A stretch of DNA of 27,546 nucleotides, taken from positions 1-27,546 of the forward strand of contig CAZCHS010000033.1 in assembly GCA_964498725.1 (NCBI GenBank), written 5' to 3'. Shown in pieces: positions 1 through 7,590 of the stretch. A program made the position numbers and the translations under genes. This DNA comes from JAFGTP01 sp964498725 (GTDB lineage Bacteria > Fidelibacterota > UBA2242 > JAFGTP01). How positions within the stretch are numbered: position 1 is the first letter of the stretch; each line of letters begins with the position of its first letter. A model generated the notes under the pieces. That model saw only the letters and a program-made list of their open reading frames with translations. It was not told the DNA's origin and searched no databases.

Positions 1-55
1 TAATTTTATTTGTTTTGCTTGAAAGATTTGAAAATTCATGAATAATTCAGGTTAA
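1..55 (+). repeat. Right end of a dispersed MITE-like element (copy A, cut by window edge)
   Basis: This stretch matches the right-hand ends of two fuller copies at 17916-18126 and 27271-27460 (inverted). The shared part includes TAATTTTATT, a TTGCTTG-type segment and the terminal ATTCATGAATAATTCAGGTT. The element ends 3-4 bases before the stop codon of the zinc-ribbon gene (57-494, minus strand), so it sits at that gene's 3' end. The left part lies outside the window. Identity was judged by eye: about six mismatches over 53 bases against copy C. Confidence 0.75.
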
Positions 56-56
56 C

Positions 57-494
57 TTACAAGATCATGCGGATAAAATAATCATCAACATCAATCTGCA
101 TATCATCAAAACTGTCGATTCGCAAGGCATGGTCAAAGCAACCTTTTTTTGTGCAGGCCGCGACAACGCCTTCTTTGGGAATTTCCAGTGAGAGCATTGG
201 AGACGAACAGGTTTTGCACAGATCATCTTTGTCTACCAGTGTGACACCGCATTCCGGGCAGTTGAAATCCACGACTTTACCTTCGGGGATAACTAATTCT
301 GTGACATGGTCATAGCTGCCGAATTCCGGATCAAGATATATAATGCCTTCCTGATCATCAAATTTTGCTTTTACTTTGATGGCTTTCATGCCATTGATCA
401 ATTTTTCATCTGTAATCAGATTACAGCCATTACTGCATTGGGCATGTTGAATGTCGATAATCTTTTTGGTTCGGCTGTTTTGTGTACTTTGCAT
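57..494 (-). CDS. Conserved hypothetical zinc-ribbon protein with eight cysteines
   Basis: A 145-residue soluble protein with no signal peptide or membrane segment. Cysteines fall in four pairs: C20/C24 (CSNGC), C79/C82 (CPEC), C93/C96 (CKTC) and C114/C119. C79-C96 looks like a classic zinc ribbon, and the outer pairs could bind a second metal. The N-terminal half contains a KKIIDIQHAQC segment and a GIIYLDPEFGS strand. I do not recognise a named family or function. Start: ATG at 494 follows an AAGAGGT site at good spacing. It lies 18 bases downstream of the DUF2520 gene on the same strand, so the two are probably co-transcribed. A nucleic-acid or metal-binding role is only a guess from the cysteines. 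Confidence 0.85.
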   Translation of the reverse strand: MQSTQNSRTKKIIDIQHAQCSNGCNLITDEKLINGMKAIKVKAKFDDQEGIIYLDPEFGSYDHVTELVIPEGKVVDFNCPECGVTLVDKDDLCKTCSSPMLSLEIPKEGVVAACTKKGCFDHALRIDSFDDMQIDVDDYFIRMIL

Positions 495-512
495 ATTTAC
501 CTCTTATTTATG

Positions 513-1346
513 TCATTTTTTTAACAAATCTTCTAATTGTTTTCCGGTCTCTCTATCATGATTTACAAATTTTACAAGAATATTGCCAAAGTTTTTATAC
601 AACTGCTGAAATAAATCATCATTGGCTAAAATGTCAAGATGTTTTTTGATTGTTTCCGTATCGCCGCGCTTAATCGGACCGGTCAGGGTTTCGGTTAGAT
701 TTTCAGACCATGACCTTGTCAGGGTTTGCAAACTGATCTGTTCAAGGATGTCAGCTGTTTCCGGTTTGGAGATACCGGCTTCACTGTTCATTATTTTGAT
801 TTTTTCTACCATTCCCGACAGATAATTATTCATAAATACGGCGGAGAGATGAATATACTGTTTTTGTTGCCCTGTCAATATAAGTCCTTTTTTTCCGATG
901 CTTGTGGCGATTTTGACCAGGTCTTCGGCAATTTTTCCTTCGCAGGTAAAAGTTGTATGAGGAAGTTGCTGAAGGCCTTCCTCAATAGATGATATTGAAA
1001 TCACGGGGTGAAGACTGCCGGTATTTTCCCAACAGGAAAGAATCGATGAATCCAGCGCGCCGGAGGTGTGTATTATTTTAGTTTGATGCTGATCCTTTTG
1101 GTGTTGAAAAAATGATTTGGCCACCGGTTCAATGGCATTATCAGCGACAGAAATGATGATCAATTCACAGTCCCTGGTGTAATGACTCATATCAATTGTT
1201 GATTGCTCAAAGGGAACATATCGAAGAGTGCGCATGAGATGGGGTTTTGACCGGTTCCACAGAAATACCGGTTGATTCTCCTGTTTCCAGAGATGATAGG
1301 CAATTGATGTTCCGGTTTTACTGGCACCCAGCAGGGCAAATTTCAT
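513..1346 (-). CDS. Rossmann-fold and DUF2520 domain protein (NAD(P)-dependent oxidoreductase-like)
   Basis: A 277-residue protein. The N-terminus (KFALLGASKTGTSIAYHL) is a Rossmann dinucleotide-binding strand and loop with a GxxxxG-type turn. The middle has the HTSGALDSSIL and GSLHPVISI segments, and the C-terminal half carries LTGPIKRGD, typical of the DUF2520 helical domain. The architecture resembles 6-phosphogluconate dehydrogenase/ketopantoate reductase-like enzymes, but the substrate is unknown. Two in-frame ATGs exist. The upstream one (1352) touches the AAAGGA ribosome site, while the one at 1346 is six bases away from it, so 1346 is preferred. It is the first gene of a probable pair with the zinc-ribbon gene and is divergent from amrB. 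Confidence 0.85.
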   Translation of the reverse strand: MKFALLGASKTGTSIAYHLWKQENQPVFLWNRSKPHLMRTLRYVPFEQSTIDMSHYTRDCELIIISVADNAIEPVAKSFFQHQKDQHQTKIIHTSGALDSSILSCWENTGSLHPVISISSIEEGLQQLPHTTFTCEGKIAEDLVKIATSIGKKGLILTGQQKQYIHLSAVFMNNYLSGMVEKIKIMNSEAGISKPETADILEQISLQTLTRSWSENLTETLTGPIKRGDTETIKKHLDILANDDLFQQLYKNFGNILVKFVNHDRETGKQLEDLLKK

Positions 1347-1362
1347 TTTCATTCCTTTATAA

Positions 1363-1378
1363 TTGATTGGTCAATCAA
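1363..1378. promoter_or_regulatory. 16-bp palindrome between divergent genes, possible repressor operator
   Basis: TTGATTGGTCAATCAA has seven-base perfect arms (TTGATTG/CAATCAA) around a two-base centre. It lies in the 108-base gap between the divergent DUF2520 and amrB genes, 17 bases before the DUF2520 start. The form and size resemble operators of TetR-type repressors, but no such regulator is encoded in the window, so the operator role is inference. Confidence 0.4.
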
Positions 1379-1454
1379 AAATATAGGACATATTCTGCTC
1401 TCTTGCAATTCTATTTCCTGGTGCTTAGGTTACTAATAAATCAGGAGGTTTATT

Positions 1455-2276
1455 ATGAAAACAAGACATGCAGCAGTTGCCGGTGCTTTTTATCCCGGCG
1501 ATCCAAATCAATTAGGTCAGGATATAAAAAAATATCTGGATGAGGCAAAAGTACCAAAGAAATATGAGCAAATTGATGGTATTATTGCGCCCCACGCCGG
1601 TTATATTTTTTCCGGTCCTACCGCCGCTTATGCTTACCAGGCAATTTCACACCTGAAGCCCAAAACGGTTATTGTGTTGTCACCCAGCCACCGTGAATAT
1701 TTTCGTGGCTGTCACATTTTCCCCGGCGATTCTTATGGCACCCCGCTGGGAGAGGTGCAATTGAATAAAACCCTCATCAAAAAACTGGCAGAGAATCCAA
1801 CGGTGGAAGAGTCTTCGGTTGGACATAATGCCGAACATGCGCTGGAAGTGCAATTGCCTTTTCTACAAAAGATTTATGACCATGAATTTCAACTTGTACC
1901 CCTTGTCATAGGCGATGTAGACCTGGAAATGCTGGACAGCCTGTGTCAATCTTTAGCAGACTTAGCCAAAGACGAAGAATTTTTGGTCGTCGCCAGTTCA
2001 GACTTGTCTCATTTTCATTCTTATGAACTGGCCAGAAAGATCGATCAGGAATTTCTGGACCTGGTGGCGGCCTATGATCTCAAAGAGATCGGAGAAGGAT
2101 TCATGGATGAGACATTGGAAGCCTGCGGCATCACCTGTATTTATACATTGATGAAATATGCTTCGCTAAAAGGAAATGCAAAATGCGATATTCTGGATTA
2201 CCGTAATTCCGGCGATACTGCCGGAGACAGGGACCGGGTTGTTGGGTATGCGGCCGGAGTGGTGTATAATTTATAA
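1455..2276 (+). CDS. amrB: AmmeMemoRadiSam system protein B (MEMO1 family)
   Basis: A 273-residue protein that matches the MEMO family along its whole length. The start is R-x-A-x-V-A-G-x-F-Y-P, followed by APHAGYIFSG, SPSHREYF, the GHNAEHALEVQLPFL block, VASSDLSHFH and ACGITCIYTLM. The conserved histidines, aspartate and cysteine of the family's metal or substrate cleft are all present. Relatives are distant kin of extradiol dioxygenases. In bacteria they often occur with an AMMECR1 protein and a radical SAM enzyme, neither of which is in this window. The biochemical role is not settled. ATG 1455 is preceded by AGGAGG seven bases away, so the start is secure. The gene stands alone on the plus strand. 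Confidence 0.93.
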   Translation: MKTRHAAVAGAFYPGDPNQLGQDIKKYLDEAKVPKKYEQIDGIIAPHAGYIFSGPTAAYAYQAISHLKPKTVIVLSPSHREYFRGCHIFPGDSYGTPLGEVQLNKTLIKKLAENPTVEESSVGHNAEHALEVQLPFLQKIYDHEFQLVPLVIGDVDLEMLDSLCQSLADLAKDEEFLVVASSDLSHFHSYELARKIDQEFLDLVAAYDLKEIGEGFMDETLEACGITCIYTLMKYASLKGNAKCDILDYRNSGDTAGDRDRVVGYAAGVVYNL

Positions 2277-2478
2277 ATTCGGATTAATCTACAATACTCG
2301 ATGGATATTTTTAGAGTTTTAATTTTTTATAAGGGTTTTATTTTTTTTGATTTGCAACGCTCAAACAGTATAAAATTCTTAACGTCAGTTATTTATCTTT
2401 TTTTTACGGTAATTTTTATAATGCCAGAAAAACAGAGTTACCTATCAATTTTGAGATTTAATCAATCTATCCATAGTA

Positions 2479-4101
2479 TCAATACTTGTTCACAATCGGA
2501 TATCTGCGGCCAATACCAAAGGCTTTTCGGCTCACCTTTAATGCCGGGGCGGCCTGTTTACGCTTGTATTCACTGAAACGGATTCGGCGCAGGCAATCAT
2601 CAATCACAGCTTCGGCATAGCCCTTACTCAGCAATGTTTTTTTATCAGTCCCGTTGTTGATTATTTCATCTACCAGCGGAGCAACTATATTGTAATCAAA
2701 AGGGTCCACTTGTTCGGTTTTTAATTCTGCTGTGGGCGGACGGGTAATGATTCTTTCCGGGATCAGTATCTTTTGATGTTTTTTGTTGAGATAGCGAGCG
2801 ACACTGTAAACCTCCAGTTTATTGAGATCACCAATAACGCCAATGGCGCCGGCCATATCACCGTACATCGTGCAATATCCCAGCGCCAGTTCGGTTTTAT
2901 TGCCTGTATTCAGCACCAGTGCGCCGAATTTATTGGCTACTGCCATGAGAATATTTCCCCGTGTCCTTGATTGAATATTTTCTTCGGTTATACCTTCTTC
3001 CAGTTTAATAAACAGAGGCTCCAATTCCTTATCAAAGGCGTGATATATTTTTTCAATAGGAATAACCCGGAAATTTGCTCCCAGGTTTTTGGCCAGTTGC
3101 TCTGCATCAGTATTGCTCATTTCAGCGGTATACTGGGACGGCATAGCGATGCAGGTCAGGTTTTTGGGCCCGATTGCTTCTGCGGCTACAGCTGCCACCA
3201 CAGCGGAATCGATACCGCCGCTGAGCCCCAGGATTGCTTTGGAATGCCCGGTCTTGCGGAAATAATCACGAACCCCCAGCACCAGCGCATTAAAAATCGC
3301 CTCCTCAACAGTTCGTTTGGGGATGACGCGACTTGTGGCTTGATTATCACTAATTGTTCCTGTGTAAAAACCTTCCTGAAATTCCTCTCCCAGGGCAATG
3401 ACATGGCCCTCTTTATCACAAGCGATGGAATTACCGGCGAAAATAATTTCATCCTGGGCGCCGCAGTAGTTCACCAGCACAAAGGGGACTTTATATTTTT
3501 TGACCTTATCGAATACGAGGCGATTTCTGGAATCCCGCTTTTTTTTCTCAAAAGGTGAGGCGGAAATATTGATGATCAGACCGGCACCTTTGGCCACCAA
3601 ATTTTCAGTGATTTTTATATCACTATCTTCGTCCCAGAGGTCTTCACAGATTTGTAAACCAATTGTGAGTTTTTCGTCTTTAAAATCTACTGTTACCGGT
3701 TCCTGGGAATCGGCTGAGGTAAAATAGCGTTTTTCATCAAATACGTCATAATTAGGAAGCAGAGTCTTGTGCCGAACAGCAATAATTTCCTGATTTTGAA
3801 TCAGGGCGGCAGCATTGTAAAGATTACCCTGAACATCATCGATAAATCCAATAACCGTCAGGATATTATCCGGAATAAGGGATACGATTTTATACAGGTA
3901 ATCACGGTTGCGGGCAATGAATTCTTCACGAAAGATTAAATCCTGGGGCGGGTAGCCGGAAACAGCCAATTCCGGATAAATTAACAAATCCACCTGCGCC
4001 TCTTGGGCTTTATCCAAATAGGATTTAATTACTTTAAAATTGCCCTGAAAATCCCCGATTACAGAGTTAATCTGGGCCATGCCGATTTTAATATCTTTCA
4101 A
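2479..4101 (-). CDS. nadE: Glutamine-dependent NAD+ synthetase
   Basis: Makes NAD+ from deamido-NAD+, using ammonia released from glutamine, with ATP. The 540 residues form two domains. The N-terminal nitrilase-type glutaminase (about 1-265) has a Glu-Lys-Cys triad visible as E44 (YPEL), K112 (RHKTLLP) and C152 (QICEDLW). The C-terminal synthetase domain (about 270-540) carries the PP-loop GLSGGIDSA (292-300) and a TGNKTELALGYCTMYGD segment. Length is normal for the two-domain bacterial form. Its start overlaps the stop of acyP by four bases (ATGA), so it is translationally coupled as the last gene of a four-gene operon. The 200-base gap after it, facing amrB, is T-rich with no clear terminator. 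Confidence 0.96.
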   Translation of the reverse strand: MKDIKIGMAQINSVIGDFQGNFKVIKSYLDKAQEAQVDLLIYPELAVSGYPPQDLIFREEFIARNRDYLYKIVSLIPDNILTVIGFIDDVQGNLYNAAALIQNQEIIAVRHKTLLPNYDVFDEKRYFTSADSQEPVTVDFKDEKLTIGLQICEDLWDEDSDIKITENLVAKGAGLIINISASPFEKKKRDSRNRLVFDKVKKYKVPFVLVNYCGAQDEIIFAGNSIACDKEGHVIALGEEFQEGFYTGTISDNQATSRVIPKRTVEEAIFNALVLGVRDYFRKTGHSKAILGLSGGIDSAVVAAVAAEAIGPKNLTCIAMPSQYTAEMSNTDAEQLAKNLGANFRVIPIEKIYHAFDKELEPLFIKLEEGITEENIQSRTRGNILMAVANKFGALVLNTGNKTELALGYCTMYGDMAGAIGVIGDLNKLEVYSVARYLNKKHQKILIPERIITRPPTAELKTEQVDPFDYNIVAPLVDEIINNGTDKKTLLSKGYAEAVIDDCLRRIRFSEYKRKQAAPALKVSRKAFGIGRRYPIVNKY

Positions 4102-4370
4102 TATTTCACCTTAAAATTTTGATAATCATTCAGAGTGTCAAATTCTTCAACTTTTACATCCGATACCCGGGCCGTTGAGGGGCCGACTTTGAGCTCTTTT
4201 ATGAAATCTTTCAGAATTCCCCGGTTGGCTTCCGCTTCGCAATAGACTTTTCCATTTGCCAGATTTTTTACATAACCTTTGACTCCATAGGCTTTTGCGG
4301 TCTGAACTGTAAAGTGTCGAAAACCAACGCCCTGCACAACACCTGAAATAGTTATTTCTGCGTGAATCAT
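4098..4370 (-). CDS. acyP: Acylphosphatase
   Basis: A small 90-residue cytoplasmic enzyme that hydrolyses acyl phosphates such as carbamoyl phosphate and acetyl phosphate. The family signature ISGVVQGVGFRHF is intact, giving the phosphate-binding loop with catalytic R18, and GYVKNLANG supplies the catalytic asparagine N36. Length is exactly that of the family. It overlaps the SLOG gene upstream and nadE downstream by four bases each, so all three are likely made from one transcript with coupled translation. Confidence 0.95.
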   Translation of the reverse strand: MIHAEITISGVVQGVGFRHFTVQTAKAYGVKGYVKNLANGKVYCEAEANRGILKDFIKELKVGPSTARVSDVKVEEFDTLNDYQNFKVKY

Positions 4371-4828
4371 CCTGTTAATTCCTCCTCAATATATTTGAGC
4401 GCCTCCTGAGCTGTATCCAGACATTTAACGCCTTTTATCTGCCATGAATTCAAACTACAAACCGGTGTTTGAAATTGTTTGCAAAAAGCGATTTCCGACA
4501 AAGTGCCATATTGTCCGCTGATTGCAATAGCGCCATCGGCAGCGCAGGCAATGATTGAATTACGCGCCAGGCCAATTCCGGTGGGCAGACTGATTTTAAT
4601 ATAAGGATTGACATCGGAATCGTCAATGCCCGGCAGAATGCCGATTGTAAGACCACCGGCCTCACAGGCACCTTTTGCGGCTGCTTCCATGATTCCGGTG
4701 CGACCGCCACAGATCAAAATATGTCCATGCCCGGCAATTTGTTTACCGCTTTCATAGGCCAGTTGCAGGTCTTCATCCGTTGCAACTTTCCCTCCGATGA
4801 TTGCTATTTTGAATTGGTTGTTATTCAT
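4367..4828 (-). CDS. SLOG-type Rossmann nucleotide-binding protein (TIGR00725-like)
   Basis: A 153-residue single-domain protein. It has a Rossmann start (KIAIIGGKVA), the conserved GGRTGIMEAAAKGA loop (41-54), an NPYIKISLPTGIGLARN segment (74-90) and SGQYGTLSEIAF (104-115), which corresponds to the PGGxGTxxE motif of LOG/SLOG proteins. The canonical PGG is replaced by SGQ. Related lysine-decarboxylase-like (LOG) proteins cleave nucleotide-ribose bonds. This subfamily is usually described as ligand-binding and was once called a molybdenum-cofactor carrier-like family. The gene starts within the last eight bases of the AlbA_2-type gene and ends overlapping acyP. Its link to nadE suggests a nicotinamide-nucleotide ligand, which is inference. 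Confidence 0.88.
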   Translation of the reverse strand: MNNNQFKIAIIGGKVATDEDLQLAYESGKQIAGHGHILICGGRTGIMEAAAKGACEAGGLTIGILPGIDDSDVNPYIKISLPTGIGLARNSIIACAADGAIAISGQYGTLSEIAFCKQFQTPVCSLNSWQIKGVKCLDTAQEALKYIEEELTG

Positions 4829-6140
4829 TCATTATTTCCCAATGTCCGCGGGTACCGCCGACCCGTTTTAAAATGCCTTTGTCTTTTAAATTATTCAAAT
4901 GCTTTTTAACAGCTGATTCATTTATTGATAATTTTTGAGCCATATTTCTATAACTAATTTCATTATTCTCCGCTATTAAATTTAGAACATCTTTTTGCCG
5001 ATCTGTTAGTATTTTTTGACCACCTATTGAGCCACCTATTGAGCCACTTATTGAGCCACCTATTGAGCCACCTGAATTTGGAAAAGATGTTCTGATAAAA
5101 TTATGGGTGAACTTAAAGATATTCTGAGGATAAAATTGTAAAATTCTTGGGACGCCAGAGCCTAGATATTCCACCATATCCAAATCCTTAAAGATTCGCA
5201 TGATCTCTTTATTGCGCGGCACAGAGTAGCCTTCGAAAAACTCCTGCTCATTTAAGCCTTCTGGTAAACCACCGGCAGAAGTGATCTCCAGGCGATCAGG
5301 AAAAATCTCGAATTTTGGTGGTACTTCGCGGGAATAGTCATTATGAACAATTGCATTAATAACGGCTTCACGAATTGCTACGTCATTCCATAATCGGGAT
5401 TCCTGACGTTCTTTGTTTGTGATTTTTGTTATTGTGCGGTTTTCCAGGTTAATTTTGTCTAAAACCTGTTTTGCAGATTTAATTAAAGAACAATACCCGT
5501 ATTCATTACTTTCGATTAAATCAACTCTATCTGATCCACTGTATTTCGCTACTTTAATTGAATTACTGTTTTTATCGGATAAAAGATAAGCAACATAATT
5601 GAAATCACCGGTTTCTGTCAATAATTCCAGGTTTGCAGCAAATTGTTTATTTAAATTGATATTACTTTCATTATAATAAATTTTTAACTGTTCGAAGGTT
5701 AAGGTCTGCTTATTGGACTTAATTTTACCAATAGAATTTCGCGTCCGCTTAGAAAATAAATCCTCTATCATTCTTTTGGGCATGGGTTCTGATGCGGAAC
5801 CAACCCGAATGAAACAACCTTTTTCGGTCATCCCCTTTTTTTTAAGATAGTAGGGTTTTTCCGGACCGCTTGCCAGATTGATTTTTATGATTTCCTGGTT
5901 GTCTCTTTCATCTTTAATAACATCAAAGAGACCGAGACAGGAAGGCTGAATGTTGTGTTTTAACCTGTCTTTTATTTGCAATTGAAGTGAATCTGTATTG
6001 GATATACCGATTGTCTTTCCAGTGTTATCAATGCCTATATAGATAATGCCGCCTTCACGGTAATTCAGAAAAGCAATCACTTCTTTTTCAAGTTTATCGG
6101 TGAGTTTTTCTTTGTATTCTATTCTATTGGATTCTGACAT
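4821..6140 (-). CDS. AlbA_2/GHKL-type putative transcriptional regulator with C-terminal winged helix
   Basis: A 439-residue protein of the COG2865 type ('ATP-dependent DNA helicase RecG-related', which are not real helicases). In order: an AlbA_2/Schlafen-like domain (about 4-120) with NRIEYKEKL at its start and FLNYREGGIIYIGIDNTG, then a linker, then a GHKL-like ATPase block (about 250-345) with REAVINAIVHNDYS as the N-box and EYLGSGVPRIL as a glycine-rich box. A GGSI repeat linker follows (357-374), then a winged helix-turn-helix (about 378-436). The gene is much more AT-rich in its middle than its neighbours: 10 G+C of 60 at 5641-5700 against 31 of 60 at 4681-4740. Recent acquisition is possible. 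No good ribosome site precedes ATG 6140. It overlaps the SLOG gene by eight bases. Confidence 0.88.
   Translation of the reverse strand: MSESNRIEYKEKLTDKLEKEVIAFLNYREGGIIYIGIDNTGKTIGISNTDSLQLQIKDRLKHNIQPSCLGLFDVIKDERDNQEIIKINLASGPEKPYYLKKKGMTEKGCFIRVGSASEPMPKRMIEDLFSKRTRNSIGKIKSNKQTLTFEQLKIYYNESNINLNKQFAANLELLTETGDFNYVAYLLSDKNSNSIKVAKYSGSDRVDLIESNEYGYCSLIKSAKQVLDKINLENRTITKITNKERQESRLWNDVAIREAVINAIVHNDYSREVPPKFEIFPDRLEITSAGGLPEGLNEQEFFEGYSVPRNKEIMRIFKDLDMVEYLGSGVPRILQFYPQNIFKFTHNFIRTSFPNSGGSIGGSISGSIGGSIGGQKILTDRQKDVLNLIAENNEISYRNMAQKLSINESAVKKHLNNLKDKGILKRVGGTRGHWEIMNE
5020..5076 (-). repeat. 12-bp in-frame tandem repeat encoding a GGSI linker
   Basis: Four to five near-identical 12-base units (minus strand GGTGGCTCAATA) encode Gly-Gly-Ser-Ile repeats, with one unit changed to Ser-Gly-Ser-Ile. 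The repeat joins the GHKL-like block to the winged helix of the AlbA_2-type regulator. Because the period is a multiple of three, copy-number change by slippage would alter linker length without breaking the frame. Confidence 0.9.
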
Positions 6141-6175
6141 TTGATAATTTTTCGTTCTATGGTATCGTATTTTTA

Positions 6176-6206
6176 TCTCGTTCCCAAAACCTCTTTGAGA
6201 ACGAGA
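6176..6206 (-). terminator. Perfect 14-bp hairpin after asnS (terminator or attenuator)
   Basis: On the minus strand TCTCGTTCTCAAAG pairs with TTTTGGGAACGAGA around a three-base AGG loop, giving 14 consecutive pairs including two G-U. It lies 24 bases beyond the asnS stop and 35 bases before the AlbA_2 gene start. The tract after it is TAAAAATA rather than a run of T, so it is not a classic intrinsic terminator. It could end asnS transcripts, protect 3' ends, or shape the leader of the next gene. Confidence 0.55.
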
Positions 6207-6230
6207 CTTTAATTTATTGAAATATGTAGA

Positions 6231-7526
6231 TCACGGATTCAATCGGTAAATTGTTCTCGGGAACGGAATAGTTTCACGGATATGTCTGACACCGGAAATC
6301 CAGCCGATCAACCGTTCCAGCCCGATACCGAAACCGGAGTGGGGGACAGACCCGTATTTTCTGAGGTCCAGATACCATTGGTACTCTTCCAGGTTCATCT
6401 TTTCATCTTTCATTCTTTTCAGCAGCATATCATGATTATCTTCTCTTTCGGAACCACCGATGATTTCACCGAAACCTTCCGGTGCCAGCAGATCATCACC
6501 CAACACGATGCCCGGGTCATTTTCGTCCCGCTTCATATAAAAAGCCTTGGCTTCCGCCGGCCATTTTTCCACAAAGACCGGTACATCAGAGCCTTCCACC
6601 AGCATATCTTCTTCCTGAGTTCCGAGATCATCATTGTAACTCATATTTGCGCCTTTGCTGTTCACATAATCCACTGCTTCACGATGCGTTAATTTTTTAA
6701 AGGGCGCGTCGGCTTTTTGTAATTGTTCGATATCCCGTTCCAGAATTTCCAGTTCATGTCTATTGCGTTCAATGGTTGTCCGGAGTACATAGCGAATCAA
6801 TTCTTCCTGAATTTGCATGTTTTCGTCATGTTTGACATAGGCGGCTTCTGCATCCATCATCCAGAATTCTGTTAAATGCTTTCGGGTTTTGGATTTTTCC
6901 GCGCGGAAAACCGGCCCAAAATCATAGCATTTGCCCAAACTCATAATGCCGGCCTCCAGGTAAAGCTGTCCTGATTGTGAGAGATAAGCTGAGCCCTGCT
7001 CAAAGTAAGGGACTTCAAAAAGTGTTGTGGTGCCTTCACAAGCGGAAGGCGTCAAAATAGGCGAGTCAAAGCGATAGAAGCCATTATTATTGAGATATTC
7101 AGTAATTGCGTAATAAACGGTGTGGCGGATTTTCATCAGAGCCGATTGTCTGGCAGAGCGGAGCCATAAGTGCCGGTTGGACAATAAAAAGTCGGGGCCA
7201 TGTTCCTTTTTTCCAATAGGATATTCATCAGCCACCTGGACTTCTTCGATTGTGCTGACTGTTATTTCATAGCCGCTGGCAGCGCGCTTTTCTGCACGGA
7301 CACTACCGGTCACAATGACCGAACTTTCCTGGGTCAGTGTGGTTTTCTTTTCAAAAATTTCCGGATCAACCAGGTTTTTTAATACTGTGCACTGGATAGT
7401 TCCGGTGCCATCCCGAAAAATCAAAAACCATATCTTTCCGCTTTTTCTCAGATTGTATACCCAGCCTCTGAGTTTAACATCTTTACCTTCATATTTTCCT
7501 ACATCTTTTACACTTACTATGTCCAT
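6231..7526 (-). CDS. asnS: Asparaginyl-tRNA synthetase
   Basis: Charges tRNA-Asn with asparagine in the cytoplasm. The 431 residues hold an N-terminal OB-fold anticodon-binding domain (about 1-110, with KLRGWVYNLRKSGKIWFLIFRDGTG) and a class II catalytic domain. Motif 2 is FRAEKSKTRKHLTEFWMMDAE-like and motif 3 is GFGIGLERLIGWISG near the C-terminus. The 'AEKSKTRRHLTEF' and FMMD/FWMMD pattern fits AsnRS rather than AspRS. The length is normal. ATG 7526 has a GGAG site six bases upstream. It lies 64 bases after lptE on the same strand and could be read through from that operon. Confidence 0.95.
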   Translation of the reverse strand: MDIVSVKDVGKYEGKDVKLRGWVYNLRKSGKIWFLIFRDGTGTIQCTVLKNLVDPEIFEKKTTLTQESSVIVTGSVRAEKRAASGYEITVSTIEEVQVADEYPIGKKEHGPDFLLSNRHLWLRSARQSALMKIRHTVYYAITEYLNNNGFYRFDSPILTPSACEGTTTLFEVPYFEQGSAYLSQSGQLYLEAGIMSLGKCYDFGPVFRAEKSKTRKHLTEFWMMDAEAAYVKHDENMQIQEELIRYVLRTTIERNRHELEILERDIEQLQKADAPFKKLTHREAVDYVNSKGANMSYNDDLGTQEEDMLVEGSDVPVFVEKWPAEAKAFYMKRDENDPGIVLGDDLLAPEGFGEIIGGSEREDNHDMLLKRMKDEKMNLEEYQWYLDLRKYGSVPHSGFGIGLERLIGWISGVRHIRETIPFPRTIYRLNP

Positions 7527-7590
7527 TTTTACTCCAAAATTTTATTTATCTTATTTTTACTGTTTTGAATAAGGGATAATATACAAAATA

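Noticed and set aside
2971..3558. A 195-codon open frame on the plus strand inside nadE
   Set aside because: It is antisense to a full, motif-rich nadE, has no family signature and no ribosome site. It is a shadow frame.
5020..5076. Tandem repeat considered as a CRISPR-like array
   Set aside because: Units are 12 bases with no spacers and lie in frame inside a coding region.
4367..6140. AlbA_2-type gene plus SLOG gene as an antiphage system
   Set aside because: SLOG and Schlafen/AlbA domains occur in defence systems. Here, however, the SLOG protein is a single-domain type coupled to acyP and nadE, and no effector such as a membrane pore, nuclease or TIR protein is next to it.
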